Source of the DNA: Dyella sp. GSA-30
GTDB lineage: Bacteria > Pseudomonadota > Gammaproteobacteria > Xanthomonadales > Rhodanobacteraceae
DNA length: 64,000 nucleotides
Reading direction: 5' to 3'
Assembly: GCF_027924605.1 (NCBI RefSeq)
Contig: NZ_AP027042.1
Span: 4,751,524 to 4,815,523 of the forward strand
Shown here piece after piece: positions 17,242 to 26,493 of the stretch (position 1 is the stretch's first letter; each line of letters opens with the position of its first letter). The notes beneath the pieces were generated by a model. The model was not told the origin of the DNA. It was given only the letters and a program-made list of their open reading frames with translations, and searched no databases. Position numbers and translations under genes: made by a program.

Positions 17242-17287
17242 ACGCTAAGCTTGGTTATCTCCAGCCCACTTCCTGAGGAGTACGGTC

Positions 17288-17791
17288 ATGCGTTTTGCCC
17301 CGCTACTGATCCGCCTGGCCGCTCCGGCTGCGCTGCTGGCCCTGAGTGCCTGCGCCCCGGCACCGATCTACAAGCCTACCGCGGCCAACGTGGTCGTCGC
17401 GCCGGCGCAAGTCTCGCAGACGCCGGAACAGTACAGCGGCCACGACGTGATCTGGGGTGGCCGTATCGTGCAAGTGAACAACCTCGCCGACCATAGCGAA
17501 ATCGAGATCCTCGCCTATCCTTTGGACAGCTCTCAGCGACCCAAGCTGAGCGGCAATGGCATGGGACGATTTATTGCGACCATGCCCGGCTATGTGGAAT
17601 CGATCGATTACCCGCAAGGCGCCCCGATTACCGTCACCGGCCATCTCAGCGGCAACCGCTCGGGCAAGGTGGGTGAAGCCGATTACGCCTTTCCCCTGGT
17701 CGGCGTGACGCAATCGCATATCTGGTCGACATCGGAGATGCAGGGCGGCAAGGTCAATTTCGGTGTAGGCGTGGGCGTCGGTATCCGCTAA
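17288..17791 (+). CDS. Slp-family outer-membrane lipoprotein
   Basis: This lipoprotein of 167 residues is anchored by lipid at a lipobox cysteine (LLALSAC, Cys22). The Slp domain fills the rest (PAQVSQTPEQYSGHDVIWGGRIVQVNN, FIATMPGYVESIDYPQGAPITVTGHL, YAFPLVGV). E. coli Slp is a starvation- and acid-induced outer-membrane lipoprotein of unclear biochemical role. ATG 17288 has a GAGGAG-type site. A cation transporter gene follows after 30 bases, so the two may be co-transcribed. The protein ends with an unusual Gly/Val-alternating tail (FGVGVGVGIR). Confidence 0.88.
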   Translation: MRFAPLLIRLAAPAALLALSACAPAPIYKPTAANVVVAPAQVSQTPEQYSGHDVIWGGRIVQVNNLADHSEIEILAYPLDSSQRPKLSGNGMGRFIATMPGYVESIDYPQGAPITVTGHLSGNRSGKVGEADYAFPLVGVTQSHIWSTSEMQGGKVNFGVGVGVGIR

Positions 17792-17821
17792 ATCCAACGC
17801 GATTCGTTCAAGGAAAGCTCG

Positions 17822-18730
17822 ATGTCCGGACACGCCAACTCGCTCAGAGCGATCCTGCTCGCTCTGGGTGCTAATTTCGCGATCTTTATCGCCAAGCTGA
17901 TCGCCGCCGTCATGACCGGCTCCGGCGCCATGCTGGCCGAAGCAGTGCATTCGCTGGCCGACTGCGCCAACCAGGGTTTGCTCCTGGTGGGCATAAGGCA
18001 GGCCAAGCGGCCACCCTCGGCGGAATACCCGCTCGGCTGGGGCCGCGTGATGTATTTCTGGTCGTTTCTGGTGGCAATGCTGCTGTTCAGCGTTGGCGGC
18101 ATGTTTTCGATCTATGAGGGCGTGCACAAGCTCAGCCATCCCGAGCCATTGAGCTGGCCGTGGCTTGCCGTGGGCGTGCTGGGTTTCAGCATCGTGGTCG
18201 AAGGCATCTCGATGCACGGCTGCCTGCAGGAAGTAAACAAGGCACGTGGATCGCGCAGCCTGTGGCGCTGGTTCCGCGAAACGCGCTCGAGCGAACTGCT
18301 GGTGATCTTTGGCGAAGACCTCGCCGCCCTGCTTGGCTTGACGCTCGCGTTTATTGCTGTGGTCGCCACGATGATCACCGGCAACCTGCTGTTCGACGCC
18401 ACCGGCACCATCGCCATCGGCATCCTGCTCGTCATCGTTGCCGTTGCCGTCGCCAACGAAGTGAAGGCGCTGCTGATCGGCCAGGGCGTCGAGCCGGAAC
18501 AGCGCGAGGCATTGATCGCCTTCTTGAACGCACGCCCCGAGGTCGACGCCGTACTCAACCTGCTGACCTTGCAAATGGGACCGGACGTGATGGTCGCCGT
18601 GAAGGCACGCATGGCGCCGGCGCCGGATCAGCGCAGCTTTATCGAGGCGATCAACCGTACCGAGAAGGCGATGAAAGAGGCTTTCCCGGATGTTCGGTGG
18701 AGTTTTTTTGAGCCGGATATTGCGGACTAG
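17822..18730 (+). CDS. Cation diffusion facilitator family transporter (SLC30A9-like)
   Basis: This inner-membrane proton/metal antiporter has 302 residues and about six membrane segments. The family signature metal site is seen in segment two (AEAVHSLADCANQ, about residues 40-52) and in segment five (IFGEDLAALLGL, with E and D in place of the usual HxxxD). The PLGWGRVMYFWSF motif is typical of the SLC30A9/YbdO-like branch rather than classical ZitB. A short cytoplasmic domain (residues 215-300) ends the protein. The substrate could be zinc, manganese or iron; the changed segment-five site makes this uncertain. It follows the slp-like gene and converges on the VOC gene with only 4 bases between stops. 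Confidence 0.85.
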   Translation: MSGHANSLRAILLALGANFAIFIAKLIAAVMTGSGAMLAEAVHSLADCANQGLLLVGIRQAKRPPSAEYPLGWGRVMYFWSFLVAMLLFSVGGMFSIYEGVHKLSHPEPLSWPWLAVGVLGFSIVVEGISMHGCLQEVNKARGSRSLWRWFRETRSSELLVIFGEDLAALLGLTLAFIAVVATMITGNLLFDATGTIAIGILLVIVAVAVANEVKALLIGQGVEPEQREALIAFLNARPEVDAVLNLLTLQMGPDVMVAVKARMAPAPDQRSFIEAINRTEKAMKEAFPDVRWSFFEPDIAD

Positions 18731-18734
18731 CGCG

Positions 18735-19127
18735 TCAACGTTTCAACTCAAGCAAGTCCCAGGCATTCCCATAAAGATCCTCAAACACCGCCACCGTGCC
18801 ATACGGCTCGTGTCGCGGCTCTTCGCGAAAATGCACGCCTTGTGTGCGCATGCGACGCCAATCCCGATCAAAGTCGTCCGTGTGCAGAAATAACCAGACG
18901 CGACCGCCTGCCTGGTCGCCGATACGCACGGTCTGTGCGTCGCCGACTGCCTGAGCCAGCAGGATGCGGGTTTCCTTTGCGCCTGGCGGTGTCAGGAGGA
19001 CCCAGCGCTTGCCGCCGCCCAGGTCGGTGTCCTCGACCAGTTCGAAGCCCAGTGCGCGGGTGTACCAGGCGATCGCTTCGTCGTAGTCGGCGACCAGCAG
19101 CGCAAAGCTGCCGATATGTTGCTTCAT
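18735..19127 (-). CDS. VOC-family (glyoxalase/bleomycin-resistance-fold) protein
   Basis: This 130-residue protein has the paired beta-alpha-beta-beta-beta modules of the vicinal oxygen chelate fold: IGSFALLVADYDEAIAWYTRALGFELVED in the first half and RVWLFLHTDDFDRDWRRMRTQGVHF plus YGTVAVFEDLYGNAWDLLEL in the second. The C-terminal FEDLYGNAWDLLE carries the acidic metal-ligand position; the matching first ligand is the His in QHIGSF. Members include lyases, dioxygenases and resistance proteins, so the reaction cannot be named. It lies 6 bases after the MmcQ/YjbR gene and is surely in its operon. Confidence 0.8.
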   Translation of the reverse strand: MKQHIGSFALLVADYDEAIAWYTRALGFELVEDTDLGGGKRWVLLTPPGAKETRILLAQAVGDAQTVRIGDQAGGRVWLFLHTDDFDRDWRRMRTQGVHFREEPRHEPYGTVAVFEDLYGNAWDLLELKR

Positions 19128-19133
19128 GCTTGC

Positions 19134-19511
19134 TTATTCCTTGAAGGGTGCGGGGCCGATCGCCGCCTGCAGTTTCTTGGTGAGTTTGGAGCGTACCTGG
19201 AGATAGGCGCCGCGGATCAGCTTTTCCAGCGCCGCCGTGGTGAAGCGACGACGATCGGTGACGGCGATCCAATGCGCCCGCGCCAGATAAGGCGCCGGTG
19301 CCATGCCCTCCTGGTCGGTCAGCTCCAGAAAGCGCTCGTCCGGCACCTTGAACATCAGGCGCCCTTCCTGACCGCGCTCACTCGAAGCCACCACGAACAT
19401 CTTGCCGCCAACGCTGAAGACCAGCGCGTCGCCCCATTTGATGTCGCGGGTCACGCCGGGCCACCCGCTGCAAAGCTGCTCCAGCCGCTCGGTACTCAGG
19501 CCTTTGCTCAT
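19134..19511 (-). CDS. MmcQ/YjbR family protein
   Basis: This small protein of 125 residues belongs to the YjbR fold, a double-wing CyaY-like domain often called MmcQ. Recognisable parts are GWPGVTRDIKWGDALVFSVGGKMF, LMFKVPDERFLELTDQEGM and WIAVTDRRRFTTAALEKLI. Some members bind DNA, but no enzymatic role is established. ATG 19511 opens a two-gene unit with the VOC gene. The surroundings do not narrow its job. Confidence 0.8.
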   Translation of the reverse strand: MSKGLSTERLEQLCSGWPGVTRDIKWGDALVFSVGGKMFVVASSERGQEGRLMFKVPDERFLELTDQEGMAPAPYLARAHWIAVTDRRRFTTAALEKLIRGAYLQVRSKLTKKLQAAIGPAPFKE

Positions 19512-19702
19512 GCGTCCGCCTCGTCAGTAGGGTCAGCCTTGCATTCTGAGGCGAGGGGCCGGCACCACGCCAGCTCAACGCGGCGTGCCGCAAGATCGGG
19601 TATGCCGGCCCACCGGGATGCCGCACTTGCGGCAAAACGCCATCTTCAAAGCCTCATTTCAAGCTTTCCGTTCATGTTGCAGTGCACACAATACGGTAAA
19701 GT

Positions 19703-20317
19703 ATGGATATGTCCCTCCCCGCCATCCAGCTCACCGACACGCTCCACCAGGCACCGCTGCCTCCGCGCGGCCGCGAACGCTTCGCGCGCCTGCAGCTGGT
19801 ACGGCAGGCCCAGGGCGAACTGGTGCGCATCCACGATGGGCGGGAGCTGCGCCTGCGCGATATCGACGGGAACGACGTCGCGGCGATCAAGCGCTGCTTC
19901 CAGCGACTGTCGCCGGAGGACATCCGTCGCCGCTTCCTGCATTCCATGTCCGAGCTGCCCGAGCCGATGGCGCAGCGCCTTTGCCGCATCGATCCGGCGA
20001 TAGAGCGGGCCTATGTGCTGGAAGACGAAAATGTCGTGCCCGGCGAGATCCGCGGCGTAGGCCGTATCTACGTGGACGAAGCCGCGAACAGCGCCGAATT
20101 CTCGATCGTGGTCGAACAGGATTGGACCCGGCTCGGCCTGGGCGCCATGCTGATGCAACACCTGGTTGACGAATGCCGCGGTCGCGAGCTGAGCGAGATC
20201 TGGGGCTATGTGCTGCTGGAAAACCGCCCCATGTTGCAGCTGTGCCGCGAACTGGGCTTCGTCCAGCGATTGCTGCCAGATGAGCCGGGGACGGCGCAGA
20301 TTTCGCTGGCACTCTGA
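19703..20317 (+). CDS. GNAT-family N-acetyltransferase
   Basis: This 204-residue acetyl-CoA-dependent transferase has its GNAT core at about residues 55-195. The first strand and helix are LRLRDIDGNDVAAIKRCFQRLSPEDIRRRFL, similar to acetyltransferases fused to acyl-CoA synthetases (the Pat/YfiQ C-terminal domain). The acetyl-CoA binding segment DWTRLGLGAMLMQHLVD corresponds to motif A, in the pattern xxRxGxG with L in place of one glycine position. Stand-alone relatives may acetylate lysines or small molecules; the substrate is unknown. An alternative ATG two codons later is possible. mfd starts 96 bases downstream. Confidence 0.85.
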   Translation: MDMSLPAIQLTDTLHQAPLPPRGRERFARLQLVRQAQGELVRIHDGRELRLRDIDGNDVAAIKRCFQRLSPEDIRRRFLHSMSELPEPMAQRLCRIDPAIERAYVLEDENVVPGEIRGVGRIYVDEAANSAEFSIVVEQDWTRLGLGAMLMQHLVDECRGRELSEIWGYVLLENRPMLQLCRELGFVQRLLPDEPGTAQISLAL

Positions 20318-20413
20318 TCCCAACCCCGCTGTACCTCCCTCCCAGGCGTTAAACTAGCCCGCTTCCCTGACGCGGCAGCTCGCGGCGTCCCGAGCGATCT
20401 CATACGCGTCCTC

Positions 20414-23400
20414 ATGCCAAGTATTCTTTCGCACCCGCCCCTCCCCACCACGCCCAAGCAACGCCGTTACTGGACCCCGCCGCACGGGTCGGCACGGGCA
20501 TTACTGGTGGCGGAGGCTGCGCGCTCGCATGGCGGCCTGCTGGTAGCGGTCACGCGCGACACTCAACGCGCCCATGCCCTGGAAGATGAACTACGGATCT
20601 TCGCCGGTGGCCTGCCGGTGCTGCATTTCCCCGACTGGGAAACCCTGCCGTACGACGTCTTCAGTCCGCACCCGGAAATCGTTTCGCAGCGCATCGCCAC
20701 GCTCTATCAGCTGCCCTCGGTCGAGCGCGGCGTGCTGGTGGTACCGATGGCCACGCTGATGCAACGCATCGCGCCGCGCAGCCATATCACCGGCTCGGGC
20801 CTGATGCTGAAAAAGGGCCAGAAATTCGATCTGAGCGCCGAACAGCGCCGCCTGGAAGCGGCAGGCTATCGCAATGTGCCGCAAGTGGCCGAACCGGGCG
20901 ATTTCGCCATACGCGGTGCGCTGATCGATATCTTTCCGATGGGCACGGCCGAGCCGTATCGCGTCGAACTGTTCGATGACGAGGTCGAATCGATTCGCAG
21001 CTTCGATCCGGAAAGTCAGCGCTCCCATCAGCAAGTGGAACGCGTCGAGCTGTTGCCGGCGCGCGAGTTTCCGCTTACCGACACGGCGGCCAAGGATTTT
21101 CGCGGCAAGCTGCGCGAGCGCTTCCCTATCGACGTGCGTCGCTGCCCGCTTTACCAGGACATGAAAGAAGGCGTGACACCGGGCGGCATCGAGTACTACC
21201 TGCCGTTGTTCTTCGAGCAGACCGCGACGCTGTTCGATTACCTCTCCGAAACGGCCGTGTTCCTGCTCGCCGAGGGCGCGCTCGACGCCGCCCAACAGTT
21301 CTGGCAACAGACGGGCGAACGCTACGACCAGCGCGCACATGACATCGAACGCCCGGTGCTGCCGCCGGCGGAGCTGTACCTGTCACCGGAACAATTGCGC
21401 GAGCAGCTCAACAAGCGCCTGCGCGTGGAAGTCGTACCCAGCGGGCACGAGCACGCCGTCGACACCGGCACGCAGCCGGCGCCGGAACTGCCGATCAACC
21501 GCAAGGGCGAAGAGCCCGGCACGTCGTTACGCCACTTCATGGCGAGCTATCCCGGCCGCCTGCTGATTGCCGCCGATTCGGCCGGCCGCCGCGAAGCGCT
21601 GATCGAAACGCTGGCCGCCGCCGGGATGAAACCCGACAGCGTCGAGAACTGGCATAGCTTCGCCCCTGCAACCGGTGCAGCGCCCAAGTTCGCCATCACC
21701 ACGGCCGCGCTGGAACAGGGTTTTGCGATCACCCGGCCGGCGCTTACCGTACTGACCGAGCGCGAACTCTACGGTGAGCGCGTGCGCACCGAACGCAAGC
21801 GTCGCCGTGGTGCGGAGCGTGATCCGGAAAGCATCATCCGCGATCTCACCGAGCTGACGATCGGCGCGCCGATCGTGCATGTCGATCACGGTGTCGGGCG
21901 TTATCAGGGCCTGATCTCGATGGATGTCGGCGGCATGGCCGGCGAATTTCTCACCATCGAATACGCCAAGGGCGACAAGCTGTATGTGCCCGTGGCGCAA
22001 TTGGGCCTGGTCAGCCGCTACTCCGGTACCGCGCCCGAACTGGCGCCGCTGCATTCGCTGGGTGGCGATGCGTGGGAACGCGCGCGCAAGAAAGCCGCCG
22101 AAAAAGTGCGCGATGTCGCGGCCGAACTGCTGGCGATCTATGCACAGCGCGAAGCACGCGGCGGCCAGTCGCTTTCGATCGATCGCCAGTTGATCGAAGA
22201 GTTCGGCGCCAGCTTCCCCTTCGAGGAAACACCGGACCAGGAACATGCCATCGGCGCCGTCCTCAGCGATCTTGTCGCACCGCGCGCCATGGATCGCGTG
22301 ATCTGTGGCGATGTCGGCTTCGGCAAGACGGAGGTCGCACTGCGCGCCGCGTTCGCTGCGGCCACCGCCGGCAAGCAGGTCGCGGTCCTGGTACCGACCA
22401 CATTGCTGGCGCAGCAGCATTACCGCAACTTCGCCGACCGTTTCGCCGATTGGCCGGTTCGCGTCGATGTGCTTTCGCGTTTCAAATCCACCAAGGAAGT
22501 CAACGAGGCGCTCAAGCGCCTCGCCGAGGGGCAGATCGACGTCATCATCGGCACGCACAAGCTTCTGCAGCCGGACATCAAGTTCAAGGATCTCGGCCTG
22601 GTCATCGTCGACGAAGAACAGCGTTTCGGCGTACGCCAGAAAGAGCAGCTGAAAAAGCTGCGCGCGGAAGTCGACCTGCTGACCATGACCGCGACGCCAA
22701 TCCCGCGCACGCTGAACATGGCGATGAGCGGTCTACGCGACCTGTCGCTGATCGCCACGCCGCCCGCGCATCGCATGGCGGTGCGCACGTTTATTTCGGC
22801 ATGGGAGCCCGCGCTGATCCGAGAGGCGTTCCAGCGCGAGCTGCAACGCGGCGGCCAGGTGTACTTCCTGCATAACGAGGTCAACACCATCGAACGTACC
22901 GCGCGCGAGATCGAGGAGCTGATCCCCGAGGCGCGTATCGGTATCGCCCACGGCCAGATGCCCGAGCGCGAGCTGGAACGGGTGATGGCGGACTTCCATC
23001 GCCAGCGCTTCAACGTGCTGGTGTGCACGACGATTATCGAAACCGGTATCGATATCCCGACGGCCAACACCATCATCATCGACCGCGCGGACCGCTTCGG
23101 ACTGGCCCAGCTGCATCAGCTGCGTGGGCGCGTCGGCCGCTCGCATCACCGCGCTTATGCCTATCTGGTCGTGCCCGATCGCAAGGCCATGACCGCCGAT
23201 GCCGAGAAGCGCCTGGAAGCTTTGGCCTCGCTGGAGGAATTAGGCGCAGGCTTTACTCTGGCCACGCACGACCTGGAAATTCGCGGTGCTGGCGAACTGC
23301 TTGGCGACGAACAATCCGGCCAGATCCAGGAGATCGGCTTCGGTCTCTACACCGAGCTGTTGGAGCGAGCCGTGCGCGCGCTCAAATCAGGCAAGGTGCC

Positions 23401-23872
23401 GGACTTCGATCTCACCAGCGAGCACGAGACCGAGGTCGAGCTGCATCTGCCTGCGCTGATACCCGACGATTACCTGCCGGACGTGCATACGCGCCTGACG
23501 CTGTACAAGCGCATCGCCAGTGCGCGCAATGAAGATTCGCTGCGCGACCTGCAGGTGGAAATGATCGACCGCTTCGGCTTGCTGCCCGACCCGACCAAGC
23601 AACTGTTTGCCATCGCCGGGTTGAAGCTGATGGCCACGCCGCTGGGTATTCGCAAGCTCGACTTCGGTCCCAATGGCGGTCGCATCGTTTTCCGCGACAA
23701 GCCAGAAGTCGATCCGATGACCATCATCAAGCTGGTTCAGCGCCTGCCGCGCGTCTACAAACTGGAGGGGCAGGACAAGCTGCGCGTGACGTTGGAGCTG
23801 CTTGGTGCGTCGGAGCGTATTCGCAGTGCCCAGGATGTGCTGATCGCGCTGGGTGCTCGGCGGCCCGGCTAA
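20414..23872 (+). CDS. mfd: Transcription-repair coupling factor Mfd
   Basis: This ATP-driven DNA translocase pushes stalled RNA polymerase off DNA and recruits UvrA. The length (1152 residues) matches E. coli Mfd (1148). Order of domains: UvrB-like damage-recognition region (residues 1-330), RNA-polymerase interaction domain (about 470-545, with PIVHVDHGVGRYQGL), RecG-like helicase with Walker A GDVGFGKTEVALRA and DEEQ box (VIVDEEQRFG), motif III TATPIPRTLNMAMSG, motif VI QLRGRVGRS, and the C-terminal UvrA-binding inhibitory domain. All catalytic motifs are intact. Repeat A copy 2 begins 28 bases after the stop. Confidence 0.97.
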   Translation: MPSILSHPPLPTTPKQRRYWTPPHGSARALLVAEAARSHGGLLVAVTRDTQRAHALEDELRIFAGGLPVLHFPDWETLPYDVFSPHPEIVSQRIATLYQLPSVERGVLVVPMATLMQRIAPRSHITGSGLMLKKGQKFDLSAEQRRLEAAGYRNVPQVAEPGDFAIRGALIDIFPMGTAEPYRVELFDDEVESIRSFDPESQRSHQQVERVELLPAREFPLTDTAAKDFRGKLRERFPIDVRRCPLYQDMKEGVTPGGIEYYLPLFFEQTATLFDYLSETAVFLLAEGALDAAQQFWQQTGERYDQRAHDIERPVLPPAELYLSPEQLREQLNKRLRVEVVPSGHEHAVDTGTQPAPELPINRKGEEPGTSLRHFMASYPGRLLIAADSAGRREALIETLAAAGMKPDSVENWHSFAPATGAAPKFAITTAALEQGFAITRPALTVLTERELYGERVRTERKRRRGAERDPESIIRDLTELTIGAPIVHVDHGVGRYQGLISMDVGGMAGEFLTIEYAKGDKLYVPVAQLGLVSRYSGTAPELAPLHSLGGDAWERARKKAAEKVRDVAAELLAIYAQREARGGQSLSIDRQLIEEFGASFPFEETPDQEHAIGAVLSDLVAPRAMDRVICGDVGFGKTEVALRAAFAAATAGKQVAVLVPTTLLAQQHYRNFADRFADWPVRVDVLSRFKSTKEVNEALKRLAEGQIDVIIGTHKLLQPDIKFKDLGLVIVDEEQRFGVRQKEQLKKLRAEVDLLTMTATPIPRTLNMAMSGLRDLSLIATPPAHRMAVRTFISAWEPALIREAFQRELQRGGQVYFLHNEVNTIERTAREIEELIPEARIGIAHGQMPERELERVMADFHRQRFNVLVCTTIIETGIDIPTANTIIIDRADRFGLAQLHQLRGRVGRSHHRAYAYLVVPDRKAMTADAEKRLEALASLEELGAGFTLATHDLEIRGAGELLGDEQSGQIQEIGFGLYTELLERAVRALKSGKVPDFDLTSEHETEVELHLPALIPDDYLPDVHTRLTLYKRIASARNEDSLRDLQVEMIDRFGLLPDPTKQLFAIAGLKLMATPLGIRKLDFGPNGGRIVFRDKPEVDPMTIIKLVQRLPRVYKLEGQDKLRVTLELLGASERIRSAQDVLIALGARRPG

Positions 23873-23900
23873 AGATAGGGAAGCTCTCGCGAGCACCCGG

Positions 23901-24036
23901 CCCCTCACCCCACCCCTCTCCCCTGGCTTTGCCAGGGGAGAGGGAGCTGAGCTGCGCAAGTACGAAACACCGAGGCACCCTCGGCGGATTCCCTCTCCCC
24001 TGGCTTTGCCGGGGGAGAGGGCTAGGGAGAGGGGGG
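23901..24036. repeat. Intergenic repeat family A, copy 2
   Basis: It has the same architecture as the copy at 9123-9257: two GC-rich stem-loops (CCCTCTCCCC with GGGGAGAGGG) at the ends, mutually inverted, around a middle carrying GCGCAAGTACGAAACACCGAGGC. It sits between the convergent 3' ends of mfd and egtD, only 10 bases from the egtD stop, and could act as a transcript-end structure for both. Confidence 0.85.
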
Positions 24037-24046
24037 CTCTAGGTCC

Positions 24047-25018
24047 TCAAGCGCGCACAAGAAACTGCACACTGAAAAGCTGCTGCGGATCCAGCCATAC
24101 ATGCTGCACTTTCAATCCGGCATGCGCGGCCAGTGTGGCAAAGTCGCTCAGCGAATACTTGCAGCTGTATTCCACCTGCATCGCCTCGCCGTCGCCAAAG
24201 GCAACCCGCATCCGCCCCACTCTTACCTCCTGGCTACGCGCACTGACAATATGCGTCTCGATGCGCCCGGCCATCGGGTTGTAATGCGCGCGGTGGCGAA
24301 AGGCGGAGAGATCGAAATCGCTGCCGATCTCCCGGTTGAGCCGCACCAGCATATTGAGCGTGAACTCTGCGGTGACACCGGCCTTATCGTTGTAAGCCGC
24401 CTCGATCACCGTTGGGTCTTTCTTCAAATCCACGCCGATCAGGACACCGCCGCCCTCGCCCATTTCGTTGCGCATCTTGCGCAGCAGATCGATCGCATCG
24501 CGCGCCTCGAAATTGCCGATGGTCGATCCCGGGAAATAGATGACGTTGCGGCGCGGTGCACGCGGCGGAACCGGCAAGCGCAACGGACGAGTAAAGTCCG
24601 CGCAGAACGGCTGGATCGTCAGTTCCGGAAACAACTCGCTGAAGCTCTGCACGCTCTGACGCAGTGGCTCGGGCGAAATCTCCACCGGCATATACGATAC
24701 CGGCGAGCGCAACTGCTCTAACAGCATGCGCGTCTTGATGGCGCTGCCGCTGCCATATTCGATCAGGCGCACGTCCTCGCCCAACACCTCGGCGATGTCA
24801 CCGGCGTGCACATTGAGCAGATCGATTTCCGCGCGAGTGAGGTAATACTCCGGCTGATCGCAAATGTCCTCGAACAACTGCGAGCCCCGCTCGTCGTAAA
24901 ACAGCCACGATGGCAGGCGTTTGGGCTGCAAGCGCAAGCCGCGCTGCACCACTTCCAGGACATCGTTGATCGGGGGGCGACGATCGTCGTCGCGAAGTTC
25001 ATACGCCTGCATGCTCAT
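24047..25018 (-). CDS. egtD: L-histidine N-alpha-methyltransferase (ergothioneine biosynthesis)
   Basis: It trimethylates the alpha-amino group of histidine to hercynine with three SAM molecules, the first step to ergothioneine. It has 323 residues, the usual length. Family signatures are present: LPSWLFYDERGSQLFEDI, PEYYLTRAEIDLL, the SAM loop IEYGSGSAIKTRMLL (about residues 85-100), and VIYFPGSTIGNF (about 175). The C-terminal histidine-pocket segment (DFDLSAFRHRAHYNP and MRVAFGDGEAMQVEYSCKYS) is intact. It lies 12 bases after egtB. No egtA, egtC or egtE homologue is nearby. Confidence 0.95.
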   Translation of the reverse strand: MSMQAYELRDDDRRPPINDVLEVVQRGLRLQPKRLPSWLFYDERGSQLFEDICDQPEYYLTRAEIDLLNVHAGDIAEVLGEDVRLIEYGSGSAIKTRMLLEQLRSPVSYMPVEISPEPLRQSVQSFSELFPELTIQPFCADFTRPLRLPVPPRAPRRNVIYFPGSTIGNFEARDAIDLLRKMRNEMGEGGGVLIGVDLKKDPTVIEAAYNDKAGVTAEFTLNMLVRLNREIGSDFDLSAFRHRAHYNPMAGRIETHIVSARSQEVRVGRMRVAFGDGEAMQVEYSCKYSLSDFATLAAHAGLKVQHVWLDPQQLFSVQFLVRA

Positions 25019-25030
25019 GCATCGGTACTC

Positions 25031-26275
25031 TTATCGGTCCTGCGCCAGACGAAGCCCCATGAACTGCCAACGCGCATCGGGCGGGAAAAAATTGCGATAA
25101 CTGCTACGGATATGATCGCGCGGTGTCGCAAGCGAACCGCCGCGCAATACCATCTGTCCGCTCATGAATTTACCGTTGTATTCGCCCAGTGCGCCGGGAA
25201 GCGTCTTGAAGCCCGGATAGCTACTATAGGCCGACGAGGTCCACTCCCAGACATCGCCATACATGTGCAGCAGGCCGTCGCCGCTGGCGGCGCGCGGCAG
25301 CCGCGGCGCGCGATCGAGCAGATTGCCATCGATCGGCACATGCTCGGCGGCATGTTCCCATTCCGCTTCGGTCGGCAGGCGTGCACCCGCCCAGCGGGCA
25401 AATGCATCGGCCTCGTAGTAGCTCAGGTGACACACCGGCGCATGCGGATCGAGCGGACGCACGCCGTGCAGCGTAAACGCGCTGGCAAGATCATCCTGCC
25501 AATACATCGGATGCTGCCACTGTTCGCGCTGTACCGTCGCCCAGCCTTCGGAAAGCCACAGCGTTGGCTCGCGATAACCGCCATCGTGAATAAACGACGC
25601 GTACTCGGCATTGCTCACCGGACGATTGGCTAGCGCGTGCGGCTCCAGCCACACGCGATGACGCGGGCCTTCGTTATCGAAGGCAAAGCCGTCGCCTGCA
25701 TGCCCGATATGAACCAGGCCCTCGTGGCCCGGTATAAACGTCATAGGAACCGAGGTTGTCGATGGTGCGTCGATGGCGGCGCTGTAAGCCGGCTTCAGCG
25801 GATTGCACGAAAGCGCATGCTGAATGTCGGTAAGCAGCAACTCCTGATGCTGCTGCTCATGGTGCAGGCCAAGCTCGATAGTCGCCAGCACGGCAGCGGG
25901 AACATCACCGGTCAACAGCTCTTGCAGCGCGTCATCGACATATCGCCGATAAGCCAGCACATCAGCCAACGCTGGGCGCGACAGCAATCCACGCTGCGGC
26001 CGCGCGTGCATCGGTCCGACCGATTGATAGTAGGAGTTGAACAGATAATGCCAATCCGCGTTGTAAGGCCGATAACGACTGTCCTGCCCCAACACGAATT
26101 GTTCGAAGAACCAGGTGGTATGCGCGAGGTTCCATTTACCCGGACTTGCATCGGGCATGGACTGGATCTGCATATCTTCGGCACTGAGGCCCGCGGTGAG
26201 CGCGATGCTGCACCCGCGTACCCGGGTGTAGCGCTCGGACAGCTCGGTGGCAACCTGTATGGAGGCCGGGCTCAT
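25031..26275 (-). CDS. egtB: Ergothioneine biosynthesis iron-dependent sulfoxide synthase
   Basis: This non-haem iron enzyme joins a thiol (cysteine or gamma-glutamylcysteine) to hercynine using oxygen. It has 414 residues. The DinB-like N-terminal domain supplies the iron-binding three-histidine site: one His in WNLAHTTWFFEQF (about residue 51) and two in LHHEQQHQELLLTD (about 138-142). The FGE-sulfatase-like C-terminal domain holds the substrate pocket (RPVSNAEYASFIHDGGYREP, ARLPTEAEWEHAA, DVWEWTSSAYSSYPGF, MVLRGGSLATPRDHIRSSYRNFF). It is the first gene of the egtB-egtD unit. The lack of egtA and egtC suggests either direct use of cysteine or genes elsewhere. Confidence 0.95.
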   Translation of the reverse strand: MSPASIQVATELSERYTRVRGCSIALTAGLSAEDMQIQSMPDASPGKWNLAHTTWFFEQFVLGQDSRYRPYNADWHYLFNSYYQSVGPMHARPQRGLLSRPALADVLAYRRYVDDALQELLTGDVPAAVLATIELGLHHEQQHQELLLTDIQHALSCNPLKPAYSAAIDAPSTTSVPMTFIPGHEGLVHIGHAGDGFAFDNEGPRHRVWLEPHALANRPVSNAEYASFIHDGGYREPTLWLSEGWATVQREQWQHPMYWQDDLASAFTLHGVRPLDPHAPVCHLSYYEADAFARWAGARLPTEAEWEHAAEHVPIDGNLLDRAPRLPRAASGDGLLHMYGDVWEWTSSAYSSYPGFKTLPGALGEYNGKFMSGQMVLRGGSLATPRDHIRSSYRNFFPPDARWQFMGLRLAQDR

Positions 26276-26493
26276 GAGGTTCTCCCCGAGGGGCGCTGAC
26301 AGCGGCTCGATCGCGCCCTGCCATCCGTCCCTGCCAGACCGTCATCGTTGTAAAAAGACATGCCTATCACCATGCCCGAGGCCCCGTTTATATCGTGTGA
26401 TGCACCGATGGCGGATGGTTTACAGTGCCGCTTGCAGTAGTTGATCGGGCCGGCTCTCCCGGCCCTGGGTATCCCTATCCATGAGGTGATTCG

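Noticed and set aside
26446-26466. GGGCCGG/CCGGCCC hairpin upstream of the DUF6491-like gene as a terminator
   Set aside because: It has no T-tract and sits in the leader of a plus-strand gene; more likely a 5' UTR structure or chance GC dyad.
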